Notes: generated from the letters alone by a model not told the origin. A stretch of 35,473 nt of DNA from Ignavibacteriaceae bacterium (GCA_013042995.1 JABDPB010000164.1:1-35473); one strand, 5' to 3'. Shown: positions 18,819 through 27,605, numbered from the stretch's first letter. Numbers and translations are program-made.

Positions 18819-19592
18819 CTATACTAAATAATAGATTTCAGGTTCTGTACCCAAACCCGGTTTTCTTCTTAATGAAAAATTTTCTTTTAATAATTTTCTT
18901 ACTTCTGAATTCTGATCATTCAGATTCCCGAATACTAATGCTTTTTCTTTACAAGCTTCCACACAAGCAGGTTGTTTTCCTTCAGCTAATCTTTTTTCGC
19001 AGAAGGTACATTTTTCTACAACACCTTTGCTGCGTGTAGGAAATTCAGAATTTATATTATCTATAAATGGTCTTGGATCTTGCCAGTTGAAACTTCTAGA
19101 GCCATATGGGCAGGCAACAATGCAGTATCTGCAGCCAATGCATCTGTGCCAATCCATCATTACAATGCCGTCTTCCTCCCTTTTCCAGGTTGCTTGTGTT
19201 GGGCAGACTCTAACACAAGGTGGATTATCGCAATGATTACAGAAAATCGGAATTCTTTTATCCTTTAAATTTTCCTTTAAGTAATGATTTTCCTGATCAC
19301 TAAAAACGTTTTCAAAATCTTCTTTCCAGATCCATTTTATTTCATCTTTTGTATTTCCTATATTGGGAACGTTGTGAGTAATGTGGCAAGCATTAATACA
19401 CTCTCTACAATCCTCTTTAACCAAACATTTTCTCACATCAACAACCATAGCCCATCTTTTGCCAGTTCCGATTTCTGATAAAGTTGTTTCTGTAAATGCA
19501 TCATTTGCAAAGACTTTAGCGTACTTACCTGCAGTTAATCCAAGTGCTCCGAGTCCGGCAAGTTTTAGTAATTTTCTTCTGGTGACATCCAT
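18819..19592 (-). CDS. dsrO: DsrO, periplasmic iron-sulfur protein of DsrMKJOP
   Basis: This 257-residue protein begins with a twin-arginine signal (RRKLLK at 5-10, hydrophobic stretch to about 22), so it is exported folded. Four ferredoxin-type cysteine clusters follow: CLVKEDCRECINACH, CNHCDNPPCVRVCP, CIGCRYCIVACPYG and CTFCEKRLAEGKQPACVEAC. This is the HybA/DmsB-like layout typical of DsrO, which links the heme protein DsrJ to DsrP. Its ATG overlaps the dsrJ stop by one base (TAATG), which suggests translational coupling. Confidence 0.96.
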   Translation of the reverse strand: MDVTRRKLLKLAGLGALGLTAGKYAKVFANDAFTETTLSEIGTGKRWAMVVDVRKCLVKEDCRECINACHITHNVPNIGNTKDEIKWIWKEDFENVFSDQENHYLKENLKDKRIPIFCNHCDNPPCVRVCPTQATWKREEDGIVMMDWHRCIGCRYCIVACPYGSRSFNWQDPRPFIDNINSEFPTRSKGVVEKCTFCEKRLAEGKQPACVEACKEKALVFGNLNDQNSEVRKLLKENFSLRRKPGLGTEPEIYYLV

Positions 19593-19987
19593 TATTGATT
19601 CTCCAATTGTGATGGATCAACGTGGCAATCCCAGCAATAGGGATTTACTTCTAAATAATTATGGCATTGATCGCAGAATTGTGCTTTATTCGAGTGACAG
19701 CCAAGACAAGTATTTGTCATACTCATTTCAAATTTTTTGCCTGCTGTTGTTGTGAAAGTTCTTTTACCTTCTCTTACAACTATATCTCTCCATTCATTTA
19801 ATAAGTCCATATGGGATGCACGCATATATTCTGCGCTGTAAACACATTCTTTTTGATCTTCATTTTCTGGATAGACTAAATCGGGCATCGGTGCAGCTTC
19901 ACCACTGGTAAAAAGATACCAAGTTGGAAACGTAAACAGAGCAATAAAAATTATTATGCCTATTATTATTTTTCCTGAATCGTACAT
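19592..19987 (-). CDS. dsrJ: DsrJ, triheme periplasmic cytochrome c
   Basis: This 131-residue protein has an N-terminal hydrophobic anchor (about 7-27) and three closely spaced heme c sites: CLGCH, CDQCH and CWDCH. Cys48 in KECVYSAEYMRASHM matches the conserved cysteine that ligates one heme iron in other DsrJ proteins. DsrJ is the periplasmic heme subunit of DsrMKJOP; its electron role in sulfate reducers is still debated. It starts 4 bases after the dsrK stop and ends in a one-base overlap with dsrO. The length is normal for the family. Confidence 0.95.
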   Translation of the reverse strand: MYDSGKIIIGIIIFIALFTFPTWYLFTSGEAAPMPDLVYPENEDQKECVYSAEYMRASHMDLLNEWRDIVVREGKRTFTTTAGKKFEMSMTNTCLGCHSNKAQFCDQCHNYLEVNPYCWDCHVDPSQLENQ

Positions 19988-19991
19988 TTAG

Positions 19992-21629
19992 TCATTCCTT
20001 TGTTGATGTTTCAATTTCTTCTTTTGCTTTTTCTACATACGGTTCACCACGCAAATCAGTTGTTCTTTCTTTTTCGCCTTTAATTACTAATGCATTACCA
20101 ACCAATTCATGTATTCCACCAACTTGAACGCCAGGAACCCAATAATCCATTAAAGGTGGAAGAGTTGCCTTATCAATTGCACATATACATCCAAGGAAAT
20201 TCACACCATTTTTCTCATTTACAAATTTCACAGCATTTGCCCTGGGGAGGCCTCCCCTTAGCCTCATTTCCAGGTTTTCATCAGTTCCTAATCCTGCGCC
20301 GCTGCCGCAACAAAAGGTTTGTTCTTTAATTGTGTTTTCAGGCATTTCATAAAAATGATTACATGTATTATTAATTACATAGCGGGGTTCTTCAATTAAT
20401 CCCATAGCGCGAGAAGGATTACAGGAATCGTGAAAAGTAACTTTCAATTTATCGTTTCTGCTTTTATCTAATTGGATTTTATTATTTTTTATAAGATCAG
20501 CTGTAAACTCGCAGATGTGCACCATCTTTGTTGATTTTGCATTTTCATACTTTGTTCCTGTAATCGGTGATACCGGTTCTTCAAGAAAATCTGCAGGTCC
20601 GTTTAGCGTATCCATATATTGATGAAGCACTCTCCACATATGTCCACATTCACCACCAAGAATCCATTTAACTCCTAAGCGTTTTGCTTCCGAATAAATT
20701 TTTGTATTTAATGATTTCATCAAATCGTGTGAAACAAACGAACCAAAATTTCCGCCTTCGGAAGCAAAAGTTGTCCAAGTGTAGTCCAAACCTATTTCAT
20801 GAAAAAGGGCAAGATATCCAAGCAGTGTAAAGTAGTGTGGATCTCCAAAGTAATCAGCAGAAGGAGTTACAAATAAAACTTCTGCACCTTTTTTATTTAT
20901 TGGTGCATCTACTTTGATTCCAATGATTGTTTCTAATTCTTCAACAGCAAAATCAATACTGTCCTTAAATCCATGCGGTTGAATTCCGAGATGGTTTCCT
21001 GTTCTGAAACTGTTTGCTACAGGAGTTATGACCCAATCAATATTAATTCCGATTAAGTTTAATAGCTCCCGTACTAAAATTGTTACTTCAGCAGTATCAA
21101 TACCGTAGGGGCAAAAAACTGAACAGCGCCGGCATTGAGTACACTGATAAAAATAATAGAACCATTCTTTAATTACATCAATAGTTAGCTCACGACCACC
21201 TGCAAACTTTCCAAATACTTTTCCAGCCGTTGTAAAATCATTTCTGTAAACTGACCTTAAAAGTTCTGCTCTAAGCACTGGCATATTTTTAGGATCACCC
21301 GAACCAATAAAGAAATGGCACTTATCCGAACAAGCACCGCAGCGAACGCAAATATCCATAAATATTTTTAGGGAACGGAATTTATCTAAACGTTCTTTTA
21401 AACCAGTTAAAATTATTTCTTTCCAGTTTTCAGGTAATTGCCACTCATCTTCAGTTGGCTGCCATTTCCTTGGATTTGGTAATTTAAGGTATTCAACATT
21501 TTTAGGAATTCCGCTATAGTTGAAAGATCCATGTTTAATTTCAATATAAGGATCCATCCAACTTTTATGGGGAGTTTTATAATTTATTTTCTCTGCTAAT
21601 TCTTCTGGTTTTGCTTTAAATTCAGACAT
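19992..21629 (-). CDS. dsrK: DsrK, HdrD-like catalytic iron-sulfur subunit (DsrC-trisulfide reductase)
   Basis: This 545-residue cytoplasmic protein has two [4Fe-4S] motifs, Cys94/97/100/104 and Cys163/166/169/173. Two HdrD-type CCG elements follow: FHDSCNPSRAMG, then CCGSGAGLG with GCICAID. The CCG part would hold the special [4Fe-4S] cluster at which the DsrC trisulfide (or disulfide) is cleaved. It is membrane-associated through DsrM, whose gene ends 2 bases upstream. Length and motifs agree with DsrK of reductive dsr systems. Confidence 0.96.
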   Translation of the reverse strand: MSEFKAKPEELAEKINYKTPHKSWMDPYIEIKHGSFNYSGIPKNVEYLKLPNPRKWQPTEDEWQLPENWKEIILTGLKERLDKFRSLKIFMDICVRCGACSDKCHFFIGSGDPKNMPVLRAELLRSVYRNDFTTAGKVFGKFAGGRELTIDVIKEWFYYFYQCTQCRRCSVFCPYGIDTAEVTILVRELLNLIGINIDWVITPVANSFRTGNHLGIQPHGFKDSIDFAVEELETIIGIKVDAPINKKGAEVLFVTPSADYFGDPHYFTLLGYLALFHEIGLDYTWTTFASEGGNFGSFVSHDLMKSLNTKIYSEAKRLGVKWILGGECGHMWRVLHQYMDTLNGPADFLEEPVSPITGTKYENAKSTKMVHICEFTADLIKNNKIQLDKSRNDKLKVTFHDSCNPSRAMGLIEEPRYVINNTCNHFYEMPENTIKEQTFCCGSGAGLGTDENLEMRLRGGLPRANAVKFVNEKNGVNFLGCICAIDKATLPPLMDYWVPGVQVGGIHELVGNALVIKGEKERTTDLRGEPYVEKAKEEIETSTKE

Positions 21630-21631
21630 CT

Positions 21632-22624
21632 TTATTCCTTTTCTAATGGTAATCCGGATGCTTTCATGACATCGCGGAATTCATCTTCATATTCTTCGTA
21701 GGTGTGAATTCGAACTGGAGCATTCCATGGATTAACGTGCCTTTTCATGCGATTATTGTTTGCTAAATTTCTTGTGGGCGAAAGAAATACACCTGCAAAG
21801 TGCATAAGTTTACTGAACGGGAAGTATGCTAATAATACAGAAACAAGAAAAAGGTGAAGGTAAAACATCACCCCAATTCCTTCAGGAACCACTGGCTGAA
21901 AACTGAACAAGCCAACTGCCATTTCTTTTACACTAACAATATCAACCTTTGTAAAATAACGCATTAAAATTCCAGTTAATGCAATACCAAGAAGTAATAA
22001 CAATGGGAAATAATCTGATGCTAGAGAAAAATACTTTAATTTAGGATCAAAAAGTCGCCTAAAGAAAAGATACGTTAATGCAACAACTATTAGGACGTTA
22101 GTTATATATAAAATAGGTAATCCTATTTGCAAAAATCCATCAAGATTTTGGAGGAAAGGTACAAAAGCAGGAATGGGTTCTGAAAAATATCTAAAGTGTC
22201 TGAGTACGATTATTAAAAACGCCCAGTGAAAGGCTAATGCAGCCAGCCATAAATAACGGCTGCTTCCATAGACAAGTTTTGGACCCTTTTTTAATTCAGC
22301 TTTTGTATTTCTAAACAGCGACCGAAAGAGTAATACTTCGAGAAGCATTCTACCAATTACACCAAGGGTTGTATTCGGACTTTCAAGCTTGCTGTTTTTT
22401 ATCCAGGGAAGTGATTTCTGCTGTCCAGCCGTTGTAGTTATTCTAAATGGAACAGGGGACCTTGCCCAATAAATAACTTTGTAAATAATTCCAATCAGAA
22501 AGAACGCAATTGCTACATATGGAATTATTACCCCAAATAGAAATTCCAATTTAACTGCTTCAACCCCAATTACAGCTAATAAAATCAGTATTACAAGGGC
22601 AGAAAATGAAAAAAATAAGTTCAT
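21632..22624 (-). CDS. dsrM: DsrM, NarI-like diheme cytochrome b membrane subunit
   Basis: This 330-residue membrane protein has about six helices. Helix-borne histidines (for example in LAFHWAFLIIVLRHFRYF and FYLHLFLVSVLLAYFPFSKLMHF) fit a NarI-type b cytochrome that oxidises menaquinol and passes electrons to DsrK. The ending LPFSKLMHF/AGVFLSPTRN style is typical of DsrM and HmeC-like proteins. It begins the dsrMKJOP run and is preceded at 90 bases by the RsbRD-type gene. An AAAAGGAGAA ribosome binding site lies directly before the ATG. Confidence 0.95.
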   Translation of the reverse strand: MNLFFSFSALVILILLAVIGVEAVKLEFLFGVIIPYVAIAFFLIGIIYKVIYWARSPVPFRITTTAGQQKSLPWIKNSKLESPNTTLGVIGRMLLEVLLFRSLFRNTKAELKKGPKLVYGSSRYLWLAALAFHWAFLIIVLRHFRYFSEPIPAFVPFLQNLDGFLQIGLPILYITNVLIVVALTYLFFRRLFDPKLKYFSLASDYFPLLLLLGIALTGILMRYFTKVDIVSVKEMAVGLFSFQPVVPEGIGVMFYLHLFLVSVLLAYFPFSKLMHFAGVFLSPTRNLANNNRMKRHVNPWNAPVRIHTYEEYEDEFRDVMKASGLPLEKE

Positions 22625-22714
22625 CTATTTTCTCCTTTTAGAATATTACTCACAACAATTGTTATGAATAGCTTTAGGAGTAACTATGTTCAGTTTAATT
22701 CAATAAAACAACTT

Positions 22715-23191
22715 TTACAAAACACTTAACGAATTTGTTTTAATTTCATTAAGATGAATTCGATACACCTTTTCTCTACATTCCTGGTACAAATCAAAGG
22801 CAATGAGTGCAGCTTTATCTACTTCTGACTCAAACTTTAACAAATCATTGTATAGATTTTTCTCTTTTAACTCACAATTAAGTTCACCGCGCATTGCATC
22901 TTTAATTAAAAGTACAAAACCAACAGCCTGAGAAGGTGTAAAATCCTGCACAGCTCTTATTTTAATTAAGTCAATTAATAGTGGTTTCACAGTACCGGGA
23001 TTAATATCTTTAATTAATGCATCAAACAATTGGTTTACAGCTTCACTGGTTGTAAAGCCAACAGGATTGCTAAATTGATCTTTTTCAACATTCAGAAATT
23101 TTGAAGTTTCTGATGCGTATGTTTCAAAAATCAGTTGAATCCATCTATTCACAATTACTGATTTCTTTTTTACAACTAATTCATTAAACAT
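22715..23191 (-). CDS. RsbRD-type N-terminal-domain protein upstream of dsrM
   Basis: This all-helical, soluble 158-residue protein resembles the RsbRD N-terminal domain, a globin-like fold first seen in stressosome regulators. The whole protein is this one domain (for example VNRWIQLIFETYASET, FTPSQAVGFVLLIKDAMRGE and FDLYQECREKVYRI). Genes of this kind are known just upstream of dsrM in several sulfate reducers. It could be a sensor or regulatory accessory of DsrMKJOP; no biochemical role is established. No heme-ligating His is evident in the expected helix. It follows a strong hairpin that separates it from dsrC. Confidence 0.72.
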   Translation of the reverse strand: MFNELVVKKKSVIVNRWIQLIFETYASETSKFLNVEKDQFSNPVGFTTSEAVNQLFDALIKDINPGTVKPLLIDLIKIRAVQDFTPSQAVGFVLLIKDAMRGELNCELKEKNLYNDLLKFESEVDKAALIAFDLYQECREKVYRIHLNEIKTNSLSVL

Positions 23192-23229
23192 TTAAATAAG
23201 TAAAGCTCTCTGTGTTTCAAGTAATTGTT

Positions 23230-23285
23230 CTGCGCGTTCTTTAGAATATTCTTAAAAAAGATAAATAATCTAAAGAAACGCACAG
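23230..23285 (-). other. large stem-loop between dsrC and the dsrM block
   Basis: On the minus strand CTGTGCGTTTCTTTAGA (23285-23269) pairs with TCTAAAGAACGCGCAG (23245-23230), giving about 16 pairs with one G-T wobble and one bulged base. Further A-T pairs follow after one mismatch, around a short loop. No T tract follows on either strand, so it is not a classical intrinsic terminator. It lies 53 bases past the dsrC stop and 39 bases before the next start. It is therefore a candidate 3' stabiliser, processing site or partial attenuator between dsrABDNLC and dsrMKJOP. Confidence 0.6.
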
Positions 23286-23337
23286 AAAAGAATTAGAAAA
23301 AGTGTAAATACTTTTTAAAAAATTCGTAATCTATTTA

Positions 23338-23655
23338 TTACACGCATCCGGTTGGTTTTGTTAAACCAGCTACCTTACACGCTCCTTTTGCAGGACCGGA
23401 TGGATACAGCTCATAAATTTGTTTTAGTGAGAATCCTGTTTCTTTACAGAGTTTTCTAATCATAGGTGCAATTCCAAATTGCTTGTAATAGTCACGCAGA
23501 TAGTAAACTATTTTCCAGTGTTCCTCAGTCATATCTGTTACATCTTCAGTTGTAGCAAGCGCCTTTGCTACTTCTTCATTCCATCCTTCAGGTTCTTGAA
23601 TGAAGCCGTCTTCATCAACTTCAACTTTAATTTCCCCGTGTTCAAAAATTGGCAT
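23338..23655 (-). CDS. dsrC: DsrC, sulfur-carrier substrate/partner of DsrAB
   Basis: This 105-residue TusE/DsrC-family protein has the full functional C-terminal arm: Cys93 and the penultimate Cys104, separated by ten residues (CKVAGLTKPTGCV). Both cysteines are needed for the trisulfide cycle, so this is a true DsrC and not a TusE-like relative. The preceding KLCKETGFSLKQIYELYPSGPAKGA stretch is typical. It lies just after dsrL and before the DsrMKJOP genes, directly linking the two partners that produce and reduce its trisulfide. Confidence 0.98.
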   Translation of the reverse strand: MPIFEHGEIKVEVDEDGFIQEPEGWNEEVAKALATTEDVTDMTEEHWKIVYYLRDYYKQFGIAPMIRKLCKETGFSLKQIYELYPSGPAKGACKVAGLTKPTGCV

Positions 23656-23703
23656 TTTTTTATCCCATTATTTGTTTATAAATATGTTTTTTAGTTGTTA
23701 TCA

Positions 23704-25392
23704 TTATTTCATTTCAATATATCCGCATGGACACTGCTCTGCACATTTTTTACAGCCGTTACAAAATTCTAATTTGAATTTATATTCACCATATTTTGTA
23801 ACAGGTTTTACAATCGCCTGATCCTGGCAATAACTCCAGCAGGTACCGCAATCAAAGCAGGAGCCGCAGCTCATACAGCGCATTGCTTCATTTATCACTT
23901 GTTCTTCTGTCATAGTGGAGTTGATTTCCAGTCCCAGCTCTTTTAATCGTTCTACTGGTGGCATTTCAAAAGGTTCGTTTCTTAGCTTACTTTCGTAGTA
24001 ATCTAAAATAAGTTTATCGTGTGAAATTAATGGTTTCTTTTCTTCAGATTCAGGTTCAATTCCACGGAATTTATTATGAATTGTTTCGGCTGCCATTCTT
24101 CCTTGTGATATTGCAATTGTAGCTAATCCCAGTTCAATTGCATCACCGCCGGCATAAGTTTTGTCCACATCAGTAGAACCGTCTTCTTTTATTTTAACCC
24201 AATCTTTTCCCTCGTGCAAGTTCTCCATTCCTTCAAAATCAGGTTCCTGGCTTATTGCAGCAATGACTGTGGAAGCATCAATATAAAAGAAATCATCAGC
24301 AATAGGAACTGGTCTTCTTCTGCCAGAATCATCTGGTTCACCTAATTCCATTTTTTGGCATTTCATTTTTGTAATGAGTTCACCATTCTTTTCAAATTCA
24401 ATTGGGGCAGCAAGAAATTCAAGTTTCACACCTTCTTCTTCAGCACCGACTATTTCTTCTTTAATGGCAGGCATTTCATTTTTGGTTCTTCTATATACAA
24501 CTGTTACATCAGCACCGAGTCTTTTGGAAACTCGTGCCGCATCTATTGCTGTATCACCACCACCGATTACAAGAACATTATTGCCTACTTCAATTTTTTC
24601 TCCGGAATTTATTCTATTCAAAAATTCAGTTCCGGTATATACATTTGTAGCATCTTCGTTTGGAATACCGAGCAATTTACCTTTGTGAGCTCCAATTCCT
24701 ACAAAAATTGCATTAAAATCTTCCTGTATTTTTTCGTAAGCAATATCTTTTCCGATTATCTGATCACATTTAATCTCAACTCCAAAATCCTCAATACGTT
24801 TTATTTCTTTGTCAAGAATTTCAGTCGGAAGACGATATTCGGGAATACCATATCGTAACATCCCACCTGGTTTGCTGAAGGCTTCAAATACTGTTACAGA
24901 ATATCCTCTTCGAGCTAATTGATAAGCACAGGATAAGCCAGCTGGACCAGCACCAATAATTGCAACTTTTTCAGTATGTTTTTCATCTGTTAATCGCTCA
25001 AATTGGAAATTGTGCTCAATTGCATAATCACCAATAAATCTTTCAATGCTATTAATACCAACTGCTCCATCTTTATGTTCTCTATTACAGTCATCTTCGC
25101 ATGGATGTGGACAAACACGTCCACAAACTGAAGGAAATGGACTTGTTTCACTTAACAAATGCCATGCTTTTTCAAAAGATTCATGTGGAGTTCTTTCAGC
25201 ACCCTCAGTTTGACCTATGGTAGTAATAATCTCTCTAATCTTATTTCCACTCGGACAATTATTACGACAGGGTGCCTCCTTTGGAATGTATTCCGGACGA
25301 AGTGAAGATGTTTCAACAGATGATCCACCTGCTGACTGACCTCTTAAACCACCTAGTCCTTTTTTCTTTTTCTTTTTTACTAGTTTAGCCAC
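23704..25392 (-). CDS. dsrL: DsrL-like NAD(P)H oxidoreductase (GltD family with C-terminal ferredoxin domain)
   Basis: This 562-residue iron-sulfur flavoprotein begins with a Lys-rich stretch, then a GltD-type cysteine domain (Cys42/46/90/94/98/102). The FAD motif GAGPAGLSCAYQL is at 147-159 and the NAD(P) motif VIGGGDTAIDAARV in the middle. The last 60 residues hold a two-cluster ferredoxin (CMSCGSCFDCGTCWSYC and CNGCKKCAEQCPCG). DsrL transfers electrons between NAD(P)H and DsrAB in sulfur oxidisers, and DsrL-2 forms occur in reducers. YRRTKNEMPA after the nucleotide fold resembles NADP-specific relatives. It is shorter than the about 650 residues of the purple sulfur bacterial enzyme. Position between dsrN and dsrC supports the call. 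Confidence 0.88.
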   Translation of the reverse strand: MAKLVKKKKKKGLGGLRGQSAGGSSVETSSLRPEYIPKEAPCRNNCPSGNKIREIITTIGQTEGAERTPHESFEKAWHLLSETSPFPSVCGRVCPHPCEDDCNREHKDGAVGINSIERFIGDYAIEHNFQFERLTDEKHTEKVAIIGAGPAGLSCAYQLARRGYSVTVFEAFSKPGGMLRYGIPEYRLPTEILDKEIKRIEDFGVEIKCDQIIGKDIAYEKIQEDFNAIFVGIGAHKGKLLGIPNEDATNVYTGTEFLNRINSGEKIEVGNNVLVIGGGDTAIDAARVSKRLGADVTVVYRRTKNEMPAIKEEIVGAEEEGVKLEFLAAPIEFEKNGELITKMKCQKMELGEPDDSGRRRPVPIADDFFYIDASTVIAAISQEPDFEGMENLHEGKDWVKIKEDGSTDVDKTYAGGDAIELGLATIAISQGRMAAETIHNKFRGIEPESEEKKPLISHDKLILDYYESKLRNEPFEMPPVERLKELGLEINSTMTEEQVINEAMRCMSCGSCFDCGTCWSYCQDQAIVKPVTKYGEYKFKLEFCNGCKKCAEQCPCGYIEMK

Positions 25393-25439
25393 TTACTAAA
25401 CTCCTTTCATCTACTTTTATTATTTTCATTCTCATAGCT

Positions 25440-25874
25440 TTATCCAGAATATGGATACATTCCCCTTTTAACATCTTCTAATTGTGCAAGTACTTCATTG
25501 TGTTTTTGTTCATCAGTCATTAAATATCCAAGTAAATATCTAACCACAAAACTATTACTATTTTTTCTTGACTCTTCAGCAAGTCTTATAGTTTCTTTTT
25601 CAAGTTCAATATGTTCTTCAATCATACCCCAAACCTCACTAAGTTCCTCTGGTTGTAATTGAATGGCTTGTTTTTCAAAACTATCTATAATTAGCTGCTG
25701 TACTTTTTTATGCATTGCAGAATCTTGTTTAATTATTTCCATTACTTGTTTTACAATTGGGTTATTTGTTTTACCAATTATCGCCGAAGTTGATTTGACA
25801 GAGGCATCTTCAATCTTCTGCCATTTTTTTAAAGTGGCAATTAAATTTTCATTTAACTCTTTTTGTTTTGCCAT
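25440..25874 (-). CDS. ferritin-like helical protein of unknown function
   Basis: This 144-residue soluble protein is predicted to be a four-helix bundle. Possible metal ligands are Glu22, Asp51 with His55, the acidic run EEHIELEKE (86-94), and a clear ExxH at 122-125 (EQKH). This resembles ferritin-like or rubrerythrin-like diiron proteins, although the first ExxH is not perfect. It starts 5 bases after the dsrN stop and precedes dsrL, so it belongs to the dsrABDN-x-LC transcript. Oxygen or peroxide protection, or iron supply to Fe-S and siroheme centres, would fit. That is inference, and no family name can be given with confidence. Confidence 0.65.
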   Translation of the reverse strand: MAKQKELNENLIATLKKWQKIEDASVKSTSAIIGKTNNPIVKQVMEIIKQDSAMHKKVQQLIIDSFEKQAIQLQPEELSEVWGMIEEHIELEKETIRLAEESRKNSNSFVVRYLLGYLMTDEQKHNEVLAQLEDVKRGMYPYSG

Positions 25875-25879
25875 TTGTT

Positions 25880-27298
25880 TTACCCTTCTATTATTGTTTT
25901 TGTTTTTTTGATATTCTTAAATTTTCTTGCACTACTCATCATACCGTCTACCCATTCGGGCGATGCCAATGCATGTATATGAAGATAGCTTGCGAAAACG
26001 TTTTTGTAAGTTAATCCATCTCGTTTATTAAAACTTCCATTGCCTCGAATTACAGAAAGTGCGCTGTTTAGTTTTTCATCAAAATCATAAATTTCCGAAT
26101 AATGAAATTCATGACCGTTAATTTGTGTCCCGACTTTAAAGAAAGGATTTTCACTATCTACCACAGCGCGGTAATAACCATGTCCTTGCGGTTTTTCTTT
26201 CATTTTTATATTGATAGGAAGAATGCCTGCTAAAGAATACGATTTATTTTCCCACTCAATATCCCTTGCAAGATAAATTAAGCCACCGCACTCCGCATAA
26301 ATAGGTAGTCCTTCTTCAACAAGATTTTTTAGAGAATGCATTAGCCCACGGTTCAATTCTAACTGAGTTAAATTTGTTTCAGGAAAACCGCCACCGATAT
26401 AGACAGCATCTAATTCTCCCAAATCATTTTCGTCAACAGCAGAAATAGGCACTAGCTCAGCGCCTGCTACATCTAGCATTTCCAAATTTTCAGGATAGTA
26501 AAATGAAAATGACGCATCCCTGAAATATCCTATTCGAACCGTTTCTCCGCCACTATCAATTTCACGCTCAATATTATTCTCATTAAAATCTATAAATGGT
26601 AGACTATTAGCTAGAGAAATTACTTTGGGTATATCTACGTTATCTTCAATAATTATTCTTAAATCTGAAATGAAACCATGCTTGCGTGTAAATTCATCTG
26701 GAGTAATTAAACCCAGGTGTCTGGACGGAAGCACATAATCATTTTTTAATTTTGGAATAGCACCAAGTACTGGAATTTCCGTCGCATCTTCAATTGCTTC
26801 TTTAGCAACTTTAAGATGTCTCTCCCCTGCAACCTGGTTTAAAATTACTCCTGCAATGTTTAAGTCAGGATCAAGTTTTGTGCACCCTAAAATTGTAGCT
26901 GCCGCAGTGCGTGTAACTTTAGTAAGATTTTGAACAATGATTACTGGCGCTTTTAGAAGCTTAGCAAGTTCTGCTGTACTGTGCGTACCCATACTATCAA
27001 CACCATCGAACAGTCCTCTGTTACCTTCGACTAAACTTATATCACCATTAGCCGCATTTTTAAGGAAGGAGTTTTTTACTTTTGGAAAACCCATTAAGTA
27101 TGTATCCAGATTTCGCGCAGGTTTACCAGAAACTAAACTTAGCCAAGCAGCATCAATGTAATCGGGTCCTTTTTTAAATGCTGTTACATTCAAACCCATT
27201 TCTTTCAATGATGCTGCAAATCCACAGGTTACTACCGTTTTACCTGAGTCTCCCGATAATCCTGCAAAAACAATTCGAGGATAACTTTTATTAAACAT
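25880..27298 (-). CDS. dsrN: DsrN, siroheme amidase (cobyrinate a,c-diamide synthase family)
   Basis: This 472-residue protein is CbiA-like. It has an N-terminal nucleotide-binding domain (P-loop GLSGDSGKT at 13-21, DYIDAAWL, VEGNRGLFDG) and a C-terminal glutamine amidotransferase domain with GGGFPE and the catalytic-nucleophile region YAECGGLIYLA. In dsr clusters this protein amidates siroheme to the siroamide form used by DsrAB. Linkage to dsrABD supports that role over cobalamin synthesis, and no cob genes are nearby. It follows dsrD by 41 bases. A cobyrinate amidase role cannot be excluded from sequence alone. Confidence 0.93.
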   Translation of the reverse strand: MFNKSYPRIVFAGLSGDSGKTVVTCGFAASLKEMGLNVTAFKKGPDYIDAAWLSLVSGKPARNLDTYLMGFPKVKNSFLKNAANGDISLVEGNRGLFDGVDSMGTHSTAELAKLLKAPVIIVQNLTKVTRTAAATILGCTKLDPDLNIAGVILNQVAGERHLKVAKEAIEDATEIPVLGAIPKLKNDYVLPSRHLGLITPDEFTRKHGFISDLRIIIEDNVDIPKVISLANSLPFIDFNENNIEREIDSGGETVRIGYFRDASFSFYYPENLEMLDVAGAELVPISAVDENDLGELDAVYIGGGFPETNLTQLELNRGLMHSLKNLVEEGLPIYAECGGLIYLARDIEWENKSYSLAGILPINIKMKEKPQGHGYYRAVVDSENPFFKVGTQINGHEFHYSEIYDFDEKLNSALSVIRGNGSFNKRDGLTYKNVFASYLHIHALASPEWVDGMMSSARKFKNIKKTKTIIEG

Positions 27299-27339
27299 AA
27301 TTCTAATTGAGTACTACAACTGCTTTTTAATAAATTTTA

Positions 27340-27594
27340 CTATTCGTTTGCAGCGCCTTCTTTGTGTGGAATCTCAATAAAGCTTCCACCAAAATATGTA
27401 TAAACGCATCTTCCAGAATCCATCAATTCTCTTATAGCGGCCTTTACTAATTGTCTGTCACATTTATCTTCACCAAACAATTCAATTACCGCTTTTCTTA
27501 AATCAGTTGCTTTCCATTTTTTCTGACCCATACTGTCTTTTACCATTTTATACATTGCATCTGCAACTTCTTCAATGGATACATTTTCAGCCAT
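27340..27594 (-). CDS. dsrD: DsrD, small winged-helix protein of reductive Dsr systems
   Basis: This 84-residue protein matches DsrD in length and pattern (QKKWKATDLRKAVIELFGEDKC, VKAAIRELMDSGRCVYTYFGGS). The fold is winged-helix; recent work describes DsrD as an activator of DsrAB sulfite reduction. dsrD is generally present in sulfate reducers and absent from sulfur oxidisers, so it supports a reductive direction here. It follows dsrB by 11 bases. The C-terminus (EGAANE) is short and acidic. Confidence 0.96.
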   Translation of the reverse strand: MAENVSIEEVADAMYKMVKDSMGQKKWKATDLRKAVIELFGEDKCDRQLVKAAIRELMDSGRCVYTYFGGSFIEIPHKEGAANE

Positions 27595-27605
27595 TTTTGT
27601 CTCCT

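Noticed and set aside
22651-22666. Palindrome AACAATTGTT upstream of dsrM as an operator
   Set aside because: A 10-base AT-rich palindrome is expected by chance in sequence of this composition; no second copy was seen near other starts.
24355-24858. A 167-codon plus-strand frame inside dsrL
   Set aside because: Phe/Tyr/Ser-rich translation typical of the complement of an AT-rich coding region; dsrL on the other strand is fully supported.
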